Below, one piece after another: positions 35,401 through 39,420 of a DNA stretch of 39,420 nucleotides. Where the stretch lies: the NCBI GenBank assembly GCA_003225465.1, contig QIAH01000358.1, forward strand, positions 1 to 39,420, given 5' to 3'. The DNA comes from Acidobacteriota bacterium. GTDB lineage: Bacteria; Acidobacteriota; Terriglobia; Terriglobales; Acidobacteriaceae. The position numbers and the translations under genes are program-made. How positions within the stretch are numbered: position 1 is the stretch's first letter; each line of letters opens with the position of its first letter. The notes below the pieces were generated by a model. It was not told the DNA's origin, made no database searches, and saw only the letters and a list, made by a program, of their open reading frames with translations.

Positions 35401-35694
35401 CCACTTCTGTGAGCCATCCATTGCGTCGGCGACGCGCGGGGGAACCGGCAGGCGCCATTTCAACGGATCCCAGGTGTAGTCGCGTACCCATCCACCGATC
35501 TTGGAGTAAGTCTTATCGGGCGCATGTGGATCGGGATCGTAAAACAGCTCGGGATCCCAGCGATCTGCCTGGACTTCGGTGACGCTATAACGGCCGCCCT
35601 GAATGTTTTCCCAGAAAGCCGATACGTTGGGTGCGTCGGGCAGAATGGCGCCCACCCCAACGATCGCGATGGCTCGAGAGGAAGTGTTATCCAT
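26500..35694 (-). CDS. PfaA-like lipid megasynthase, KS-AT-KS-(carrier)5-KR-DH
   Basis: This 3064-aa iterative type I synthase resembles PfaA of polyunsaturated-fatty-acid synthases. Start 35694 has agggg 7 bases upstream. Domains: KS1 1-475 (C217 in CDAACASA; EGHGTSTRVGD; SNFGHLKGAAG); AT 606-910 (S711 in GHSLGEYGA; His in SHAFHTS); KS2 1018-1526 (C1270 in NSACATTT; SHETYTPARGG replacing HGTxT; TGHAMGTG); five carrier-like repeats 1663-2181; KR 2250-2738 (TGAAGGI; SSIAG; Y2652 in TDYSSAN); DH 2778-3064 (H2795 in DHQIDGTPVLPG; HGPAYQ). The extra KS between AT and the carriers is not in PfaA. No enoyl reductase or thioesterase is visible. Carrier repeats 1, 2, 3 and 5 have Thr (T1699, T1811, T1926, T2139) at the attachment position; repeat 4 lacks that segment. 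KR and DH without ER predict an unsaturated or polyene chain. The product is unknown. Confidence 0.9.
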   Translation of the reverse strand: MDNTSSRAIAIVGVGAILPDAPNVSAFWENIQGGRYSVTEVQADRWDPELFYDPDPHAPDKTYSKIGGWVRDYTWDPLKWRLPVPPRVADAMDGSQKWAIACTRAALEDYGYPERPMDLDRTAVILGNALGGERHYLTVMRAYFPEYAHDLEASASFAALPDAVRNNIVREFQERVGKRLPAITEDSMPGELANCIAGRVANIFNFHGPNYVCDAACASAMAAISSASEGLIQNHYDVAVTGGIDRNMGASTFVKFCKIGALSATGTRPYAEGADGFVMGEGAAIFLLKRLADAERDHDKIYAVLRGMGGSSDGKGKGITAPNPVGQRFAIERAWQNAGLSPATATYIEGHGTSTRVGDVVEVQSMVDALSSFHLPAHSVALGSVKSNFGHLKGAAGAAGLLKATLALHHKVLPPSVHCEHPNPDIDFAHSPLYVNTELKPWDVPGDTVRRAGLSAFGFGGTNFHAVIEEYIPHRLNGNGKKTVAVSDIPQRTAEIMMTTKDVSRSAHDGSSCKAPLRGVLLIGAESDAALTVRLRAVEKDAKSGRASAPAAPAQADLCAPERLAIDYADSADLATKSASALKALAANQPAIWKVLRAQGIFRGHGPAPKVAFLYPGQGSQYLNMLRPLRSREPIVADTFAEADRIMTPILGKPLSDFIFVDTIDADALAKAEDDLRQTAITQPAVLATDLALTRLLAAYGIEPDFVMGHSLGEYGALIAAGGLPFADALEAVAARGREMTRFSPADKGRMAAVFAPLEEIERTLKTIDGYVVIANINSEHQSVIGGASPAVGQAMAALISAGYEVSALPVSHAFHTSIVAPASEPLRCVLERLHLASSRLPIVANVNGEFYPTGPNIVPQMLDILAQQVAAPVQFIKGLRTLYTAGARMFVEVGPKKALQGFAEDVLGANGDVVAIFSNHPKVGDIPAFNQALCCMYAAGLGHGIGEAKPEVSTKVEAVSPSSPEVAVSVLAVAKPKADSALSAPVNGNRYAQLGHLFAEFLEHNWRTSEEGSPSTSKEPVVITGAALGLPGTDHIFDDSNVARILRGDQFIEPIPARFRQGMLDKHITRLVKSDNGDPHFDTINNVADVIKLAGRGHEFNLEAEFGISADRLAALDRDTQLAIAAGLDALRDAGIPLVMRYKKTSKGTQLPDRWALPNALRDDTGVIFASAFPGLDSFADEMARYYADQARRDKLSVLESLRVQFNGNGNAKVGQELDQRIAELRALIDKAPYVFERRFLLRTLSMGHSQFAEFIGARGPNTQLNSACATTTQAISLAQDWIHAGRCSRVIVLSADDVTSDHLIDWMGAGFLASGAAATDDLVAEAAVPFDRRRHGLIIGMGAAALVVETAKAARQRGIQPICEVLSTVTANSAFHGTRLDVEHIGQVMEHLIAEAETHSGIARRDIAPRTVFVSHETYTPARGGSASAEIHALRRVFKDVADRIVIANTKGMTGHAMGTGIEDVVAVKALETGCVPPVANFKEIDPELGSLNLSKGGTYPIDYAIHLGAGFGSQISMMLLRWVKTKDGVRPSPNALGYAYRISDAATWNAWLSSIAGRPAVNLEVVQRTLRVQDKTARAQAPQPTEVRTVPVVPSPQSTPTPGPTSVPAAIPSRVIAEPEPKNFVAVAAAPPIAKPTPIPIPSGSAPKGEPAATPATKQSDAVKEKVLALVAEKTGYPVDMLDLDLDLEADLGVDTVKQAEVFATIREAYKIPRDETRKLRDYPTLAHVIRFVFEKRPDLASLPAGPPAPAQLHISAVEASAAAPFAGDQLSDSVKERVLALVVEKTGYPKDMLDLDLDLEADLGVDTVKQAEMFAAIREIYNIPRDESRKLRDYPTLAHVIRFVFEKRPDLINATPAPAPVQPAVIKEEDVKLTASVGSPAELHRDSVVKERILALVVEKTGYPKDMLDLDLDLEADLGVDTVKQAEMFAAIREIYSIPRDESRKLRDYPTLAHVIRFVYEKRPDLAVAIPPSITALSPAPAMKEEERSSTRVEIAASETEDDSVKERILALVVEKTGYPKDMLDLDLDQAEMFAAIREIYTIPRDESRKLRDYPTLAHVIRFVYEKRPDLGVLASPALAAVGASLPATTPTSVPPVTDESIKEKVLTIVAEKTGYPKEMLDLDLDLEADLGIDTVKQAEMFAAIRATYSIPRDENLRLRDFPTLAHVIQFARDRSGTRPNAIVTTSEATSTPAPAASAPMVQAPSKKPRPVPASLEAANRIPRRVPLPVLRPPLTECKSTNVTLAAGRRVVIMPDKGGVADALARLLQAKGTEVLRLDNGSDVETLTTTLTNWIASGPIDGVCWLPALDNEGNLRDMDLAAWHEAVRVRVKSLYTTMRVLYEQISKPGTFFLSATRLGGQHGYDEAGAIAPLGGAVTGFAKTYKRERLDALVKAVDFELERSPQEVAELLVEETQRDPGAIEIGYKQGVRWTVGLEEQPAIDGQPGLTLDENTVFLITGAAGGIVSAITADLAVASGGVFYLLDVVPEPNPDNPDLKRFATDKDNLKRDLFARIQARGERATPALVEKELWALEREQAALNAIEAVRAAGGTPHYFSVNLTDAEAVSKIIRHVREHSRRIDVLLHAAGLERSRSLSEKDQREFDLVFDVKSDGFFHLLHAIGDMPLGATVAFSSIAGRFGNPGQTDYSSANDLLCKITSSFRTTRPDTRGIAIDWTAWGGIGMATRGSIPKVMESAGIDMLPPEAGVPLIRRELTAGGTRGEIVIGQRLGVLLKEWDPTGGVETNAAATPEKELSPQGPMIGKVASMGLYSGLVVESTLDPKTQPFLYDHQIDGTPVLPGVMGIEAFAEAALRMLPGWHVKAIEEISFLAPFKFYRHEARTVTIEVSIHSQADELVANCRLIGRRTLPNQSEPQTTTHFTGRVRLTKSPAQMLSVSPPTMHVDRTVDAPDIYRIYFHGPAYQVLERAWWDGNRMIGLLAKSLPANHHPAELPTVMSPRLIELCFQTAGLWEIGKEGSMGLPHLVNCVTASCGATLPDTRLYAVITPDPVSGSFDAEVVDASGKRYVQLSGYRTVATPNAVNADQLKALRNVMSQELVAA
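29150..30705 (-). repeat. Five tandem carrier-domain coding repeats in the megasynthase
   Basis: There are five in-frame repeats of about 80 codons with 25-35 codon Ala/Pro/Glu linkers, approximately at 30470-30705, 30126-30370, 29780-30030, 29465-29680 and 29150-29390 in gene order 1 to 5. All contain EKTGYP, DMLDLDLD (EMLDLDLD in repeat 5), IPRDE and a nearly fixed LRDYPTLAHVIRF. Repeats 2, 3 and 4 are the most alike, consistent with recent duplication or gene conversion. Repeat 4 has a 33-base in-frame deletion with its junction between 29595 and 29596. Confidence 0.93.
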
Positions 35695-35783
35695 GATGAA
35701 GCCCCTTTTATGAACGTAAGAAGAAGTGGAAGGGCCGGCGTGTCGAAGCACAGCCCTTGCGCCCGAGCGTTTTTGCCGAAGAC

Positions 35784-36197
35784 CTACGCCGCCTGATCTG
35801 CCCGCTTGGCGACGCGGTTGTAGAGCACATCTGCCACATAGTCCATATCCGAGATAAGGCCGGCTTGAGCCTGGTGAATCGCCGGCAATCCCAAAGTTGT
35901 TTCGAAGGCGGAGAGATCGGTATTGCTCACACCTCCGGCGCCGATGATCCAGCGCACGCCTTCCTCGCCGACCTTGAGTGCGGCCTCGCGTGCGAAGATG
36001 CGGCTGATCGCCGCGAGCGCGCTGGCGTCAAAACGATGATTGGCTTTTTCGTTCAGCTTGTTGTCGGCCATCAAGGCAGCGCGGCGTGCCAGGCTACCGG
36101 CGCACTCCGTGTAGGCGATCAACTCGCCCAGCCGCAAGAGGATGTGCTGGAAACGAGTCAGCCTCGCGACCCGCGCCTTTTCCATGACCTCTGCCAA
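35784..36197 (-). CDS. Separated C-terminal domain of the acyl-CoA dehydrogenase
   Basis: This 137-aa frame has no catalytic motif of its own. Its sequence ([54 protein letters not shown]) looks like the helical C-terminal extension of long acyl-CoA dehydrogenases. It overlaps the last 40 bases of the preceding dehydrogenase gene in the -1 frame and starts at a TTG (36197) or an ATG four codons later (36185), with only a poor ribosome binding site. Two readings are possible: a frameshift that broke one long gene, or a separately translated subunit coupled to the upstream gene. The coding pattern remains clean to the stop, so either the break is recent or the fragment is still used. The megasynthase starts 89 bases downstream. 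Confidence 0.65.
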   Translation of the reverse strand: MAEVMEKARVARLTRFQHILLRLGELIAYTECAGSLARRAALMADNKLNEKANHRFDASALAAISRIFAREAALKVGEEGVRWIIGAGGVSNTDLSAFETTLGLPAIHQAQAGLISDMDYVADVLYNRVAKRADQAA

Positions 36198-37423
36198 TTG
36201 GGGTGAGAGGCATGCAGCTTCTCAAACTTGTGTGCCTGCTCGTGATAGTGCTGTCCGCGGGTTTTGAGGTGAAGCTGCCAGCGATCGCGCGCGATGGTCA
36301 TCTCCATGATTTCGGAGGTGCCTTCATAAATCGTGGTAATGCGCACGTCGCGCTTGATTTTCTCCACCATGTATTCGTGCGTGTAGCCGTAGCCACCGAG
36401 CGCCTGGATACTGGCGTCAGCCGCCAGATTCCCTGCCTCGGTCGCCATGTATTTTGCGATCGCACCTTCGGTGTTCAGACTGCCTTCACCCGCGTCAATC
36501 CGTTCCGCGGTCTCTTCGATGTAGGAGCGGGCGGCCTCCAGCCGAGCGACGTTCGGGACAATGAGCTTGTGTGTATACCCCTGCTTTTCTGAAAGCGGAG
36601 CCCCGGCCTGGATGCGCTTCGTGGAATAAGGAATAGCGCGATCGAGCGCGGCCCATCCGGCGCCGAGGCCGAACGCCGCAACCATCAAACGGGTGTAGCC
36701 GAATACCAGCTGCGCCTGGATCAGGCCCTGCCCCTCGACTCCGCCCAGCAGACGATCGGCGTCAACATAGACGTTGTCGAGTGCGAGCGCTGCGGTGTTG
36801 CTCAGGCGAATGCCGTGCTTGTCTTCAGGCTCGTCATGGGTAAATCCCTTCGCGCCTTTCTCGACGACGAACCAGCTTGGGCCAGTTGGTGTGCTGGCGA
36901 GAATTGTGTACGCGTCAGCCACTCCGCCGTTGCTGATCCATTGCTTGTTACCGGTGATCTTGTAGCCGATGGTGCGCCCATCCTGGCTCACCGGCTCCGC
37001 CGTGGTGCGCAAAGCCCCGAGATCGCTGCCCGCTTCGGGCTCGGTTGCACCGTAAGCGAACAGCAGTCCCTCTTCTGCGATGCGTGTCAGCCAGAGCTTC
37101 TTTTGCTGGGGCGTGGCGCCGACGGTAATGGGATCGCTGCCCAAGAACGTCGCCAGCACAGCGGTTGCCACGCCCAAATCGATACGAGCCATCTCTTCGC
37201 AGACGCAGTACACGTCGAACGTGCCGCCACCCATGCCGCCGAATTCTTCCGGAATAAATAGGAGTTGAATACCCAACTTGTCGGGGCTGCACATGTGGCG
37301 CACGATTTCGAGCGGGCACTCGTCGCGCGCGTCGAGGTCGATCAACACCTCGTCAGTGAGTCGCTTCTTGGCGAACTCACGCAGGGACTTCAGGCTCAGC
37401 TTCAAAGTCTTGTTGGCAATCAT
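36158..37423 (-). CDS. Acyl-CoA dehydrogenase
   Basis: This FAD-dependent enzyme of the acyl-CoA dehydrogenase family introduces a 2,3 double bond in an acyl thioester and passes electrons to ETF. The substrate/FAD motif is [18 protein letters not shown], and [19 protein letters not shown] is the second signature. The catalytic Glu lies in [13 protein letters not shown], the medium/short-chain position. The FAD-contact region is [19 protein letters not shown]. At 421 aa its last 15 residues (after HASHPN) read [12 protein letters not shown] and look like out-of-frame sequence, because the natural continuation appears in the -1 frame. It starts 10 bases after etfA, so the three genes form one electron-transfer unit. 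The substrate could be a free acyl-CoA or a chain on the megasynthase. Classic beta-oxidation is the simpler alternative. Confidence 0.9.
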   Translation of the reverse strand: MIANKTLKLSLKSLREFAKKRLTDEVLIDLDARDECPLEIVRHMCSPDKLGIQLLFIPEEFGGMGGGTFDVYCVCEEMARIDLGVATAVLATFLGSDPITVGATPQQKKLWLTRIAEEGLLFAYGATEPEAGSDLGALRTTAEPVSQDGRTIGYKITGNKQWISNGGVADAYTILASTPTGPSWFVVEKGAKGFTHDEPEDKHGIRLSNTAALALDNVYVDADRLLGGVEGQGLIQAQLVFGYTRLMVAAFGLGAGWAALDRAIPYSTKRIQAGAPLSEKQGYTHKLIVPNVARLEAARSYIEETAERIDAGEGSLNTEGAIAKYMATEAGNLAADASIQALGGYGYTHEYMVEKIKRDVRITTIYEGTSEIMEMTIARDRWQLHLKTRGQHYHEQAHKFEKLHASHPNWQRSWKRRGSRG

Positions 37424-37433
37424 GATCTCGACC

Positions 37434-38420
37434 TCATTTCGCGGAAACGCTCTGCATTTCGCGGATTTTGTTCGTCATCTCGGGCAGGAACTCCAGGATG
37501 TCGTCGACGATGCCGATATCGGCCACCTGGAAAATCGGGGCTTTTGGATTCTTGTTGATGGCAATGATGAAGGGATTTCCCTTGATACCCGCCAAATGCT
37601 GGAAAGCTCCGCTGATACCGCAGGCCAGGTAGACCTTGGGCTTGACGGTCTTTCCCGAGGAACCGACCTGGCGCGACTTCTCGAGCCACTTGGCATCGAC
37701 CACCGGCCGGGAGCAACTCACCGCGGCGCCGAGCACATCGGCCAATTCCTGGGCGATGCCGACGTTATCTTTTTCTTGTATGCCGCGGCCGATCGAGACC
37801 AGCACGTTGTGCTTGGTGATGTCGACCTCGCCAGCTTCGGCGACCACTGTCTGCAGATAGCGCCGGCCTGCCGCGAGAGGGCCAACTTCGGAAGACTTGT
37901 CGACGACTACTCCGGCGAGCGGCGCGCTCGATGAAGGCTTAAACGCTCCCGGACGCACCGTGATCACGGCTCCAGATGAGTGGTCACAACGCACATGCGC
38001 GCTGACCTGCCCCCCGAATTCCTGACGGACGACAGTCATGGCTGTCCCGGATCTTTCCGTGACGTCCAGAATGTCTGAGACAAACGCCTCATTCAGTTTG
38101 ATCGATAGTCCCGGCGCGAGATCAATTCCGAAGTGATCATGCGGGACCAATACAATGCTGCCCGGCGGCAGAACTTTCATGAGGGCCTTCCGAATCAGCT
38201 CGGCATTGGGATAGGCGAGGTTCTCGCTGGCGATCTTCCACACTTCCGGGAAGGTAGTCCGGAGAGCGTCGCAGATTGTGTCGAGGCTCGCGCCCCAGCC
38301 CGTCACGAGCGCCGTCGGAGATGCAGCGGGATCGATTTTCCGTGCCACCGCGAAAAGTTCCATTGCCGAGTCGTCGACGATGCCGTTCCTGTGTCCGATG
38401 TAAGCAAAGATTCGTGCCAT
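37434..38420 (-). CDS. etfA: Electron transfer flavoprotein alpha subunit
   Basis: This is the FAD-binding alpha subunit of ETF, which accepts electrons from acyl-CoA dehydrogenases. The C-terminal FAD domain is unmistakable: [33 protein letters not shown], and [20 protein letters not shown] followed by [11 protein letters not shown]. At 328 aa it has the normal length. The ATG overlaps the etfB stop as TAATG, so translation is coupled. The acyl-CoA dehydrogenase gene follows after 10 bases. With an Fe-S CCG-domain protein upstream of etfB, the electrons probably reach the quinone pool. Confidence 0.95.
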   Translation of the reverse strand: MARIFAYIGHRNGIVDDSAMELFAVARKIDPAASPTALVTGWGASLDTICDALRTTFPEVWKIASENLAYPNAELIRKALMKVLPPGSIVLVPHDHFGIDLAPGLSIKLNEAFVSDILDVTERSGTAMTVVRQEFGGQVSAHVRCDHSSGAVITVRPGAFKPSSSAPLAGVVVDKSSEVGPLAAGRRYLQTVVAEAGEVDITKHNVLVSIGRGIQEKDNVGIAQELADVLGAAVSCSRPVVDAKWLEKSRQVGSSGKTVKPKVYLACGISGAFQHLAGIKGNPFIIAINKNPKAPIFQVADIGIVDDILEFLPEMTNKIREMQSVSAK

Positions 38421-39211
38421 TACTTCAGCCCTCCTTTGGCCGCCATGAGCTCCAGTACTTTGTCGATGTTTTCTTCGCGGCTGCCGGAAAGCATCTCGGC
38501 TCCTTTGCCTAGTGCCGGCACGAAGTAATCCACCCGCGTGACTTTGGCCCCCACTTCGCCGACCGAGCCCGGATCCACGGCTAATTCGGCGGCGTCCGGA
38601 GTTGCGATCGGCACCGAGGCCACGGCGCGAATGCCGCGCATGCCGACATAACGTGGCTCGTTAATACCCGTCTGAATTGACAGCACGCAGGGGAGGTCGA
38701 TTTCGCTGATCTCGCGATTGCCGCCTTCAATTTCGCGGCTGATTTTTAGTTTCTTGCCATCGAGGATCTCGATCGAGTTCACGAGCGACGCGAAGGGATA
38801 ATCAAGCATGGCGGCCAGCATTCCGCCCACCTGTGCGGCGCCGTCTTCGGCCTGCACTCCGGTCAGGATGAGGTCGTAATTTCCTTTGGCCACGAAGCCT
38901 TTCAGAATCGCGGCAATCCCCCGGCCATCAGAGCCTGCGAACGCGGGATCAGAGATCAGAACTCCGTGGGTTGCTCCCATGGCCATCTCCCGGCGGAGGA
39001 TTTCCTCATCGTCTTCCCCGCCGACTGTGACCACGGTGACTTTGCCGCCGACGCGAGCGACGATCTGTAGCGCTTCTTCGACCGCGTAGTTATCCGGCTC
39101 GTTCACCGAATAGATGAGCTCGTCGCGCTCGATATCGTTGCCGGTGCTGTTCAGTGAGATTTCGTTTTCCGACGTATCGGGTACCCTGCGCGCGCACACT
39201 AGAATTTCCAC
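38420..39211 (-). CDS. etfB: Electron transfer flavoprotein beta subunit
   Basis: This is the AMP-binding beta subunit of ETF. Motifs include the N-terminal ILVCARRVPDTSENEISLN, the AMP region VGGEDDEEILRREMAMGATH, LILTGVQAEDGAAQVGGMLA and the recognition-loop region PCVLSIQTGINEPRYVGMRG. The 263-aa length is typical. The start is GTG at 39211 with ggagg 7 bases upstream. The upstream Fe-S protein stop lies 3 bases before it and the etfA start overlaps its stop by one base. Such spacing makes a single operon very likely. Confidence 0.95.
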   Translation of the reverse strand: MEILVCARRVPDTSENEISLNSTGNDIERDELIYSVNEPDNYAVEEALQIVARVGGKVTVVTVGGEDDEEILRREMAMGATHGVLISDPAFAGSDGRGIAAILKGFVAKGNYDLILTGVQAEDGAAQVGGMLAAMLDYPFASLVNSIEILDGKKLKISREIEGGNREISEIDLPCVLSIQTGINEPRYVGMRGIRAVASVPIATPDAAELAVDPGSVGEVGAKVTRVDYFVPALGKGAEMLSGSREENIDKVLELMAAKGGLK

Positions 39212-39214
39212 GTT

Positions 39215-39420
39215 TCAACCTCCCAGAGTGGTAGCTGCCGGTTGCGGAGCAGGCCGGACCATCTGCTGGTCCACCAGTTCCGCCAAATCGATGGCAGTCA
39301 TCTTTCCTTCCAAACCTGCGACCTTGATGGCATCCTCGATGTTGGCCATACAGAACGGACACGCCGTCACGATCACGTTGGCGCCCGCGTCGGCTGCCAT
39401 CTGGACTCGCTTCACGCCCA
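39215..39420 (-). CDS. CCG-domain Fe-S protein, C-terminal part (cut by window edge)
   Basis: Only the last 68 codons are in the window; the 5' part continues beyond 39420. The visible GANVIVTACPFCMANIEDAIK segment is the second CCG (Cys-rich) motif of heterodisulfide-reductase/GlpC-like Fe-S proteins, followed by DLAELVDQQM and a short Pro/Ala tail. Proteins of this type next to etfBA usually carry electrons from ETF to menaquinone. The stop is 3 bases before the etfB GTG, so it is the next upstream gene of the cluster. The 5' end, the ferredoxin domain and any membrane part cannot be seen here. Confidence 0.8.
   Translation of the reverse strand, partial: GVKRVQMAADAGANVIVTACPFCMANIEDAIKVAGLEGKMTAIDLAELVDQQMVRPAPQPAATTLGG

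Noticed and set aside
36170-36190. Programmed -1 frameshift signal between the two acyl-CoA dehydrogenase frames
   Set aside because: The sequence tgg aaa agg does not fit the X XXY YYZ slippery pattern, and no strong downstream hairpin is evident.

Overview
The window looks like chromosomal DNA of an Acidobacteriota-type soil bacterium. It is GC-rich, with a large Oar-like TonB-dependent receptor that starts with a carboxypeptidase-regulatory domain, a secreted GH16 glucanase, ETF genes next to a CCG-type Fe-S protein, and short dispersed hairpin repeats. The phylum is my inference from gene content; no rRNA or marker gene is present.

Left part (1-8322): an unrecognised 358-aa protein, a secreted GH16 beta-glucanase, a DctA-type C4-dicarboxylate symporter, a secreted FrsA-like alpha/beta hydrolase and a TonB-dependent receptor. 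All but the first are on the minus strand.

Middle part (8323-18061, plus strand): a GabD1-type aldehyde dehydrogenase, a FadR-family regulator, a 3-hydroxyisobutyrate-dehydrogenase-like reductase, 2-oxoacid dehydrogenase E1-alpha and E1-beta, an M24 metallopeptidase-fold protein with an Asp-to-Cys change at a metal ligand, the E2 acyltransferase, and a UbiB/ABC1 kinase-like protein. Three FadR-type palindromes overlie or abut the predicted -10 regions of the TonB receptor, the aldehyde dehydrogenase and the regulator itself. I infer one regulon joining uptake and oxidation of an unknown substrate.

Right part (18308-39420, all minus strand): a probable operon, read from the right edge as Fe-S protein (cut by the window), etfB, etfA, acyl-CoA dehydrogenase, a separated acyl-CoA dehydrogenase C-terminal piece, a 3064-aa megasynthase, a single-chain biotin-dependent acyl-CoA carboxylase, a phosphopantetheinyl transferase and a GMC oxidoreductase. 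The megasynthase is laid out KS-AT-KS-(carrier)x5-KR-DH, which is PfaA-like with an added second KS. The carboxylase can supply malonyl-type extender units, the transferase can activate carriers, and the acyl-CoA dehydrogenase/ETF/Fe-S set can move electrons between an acyl chain and quinone. This reads as an undescribed secondary-lipid pathway. Its oddest features are that the carrier repeats have Thr where the phosphopantetheinylated Ser should be, and that repeat 4 has lost the attachment segment altogether.

No tRNA, rRNA, CRISPR array, insertion sequence or riboswitch was recognised, and no gene-free stretch exceeds 300 bases.
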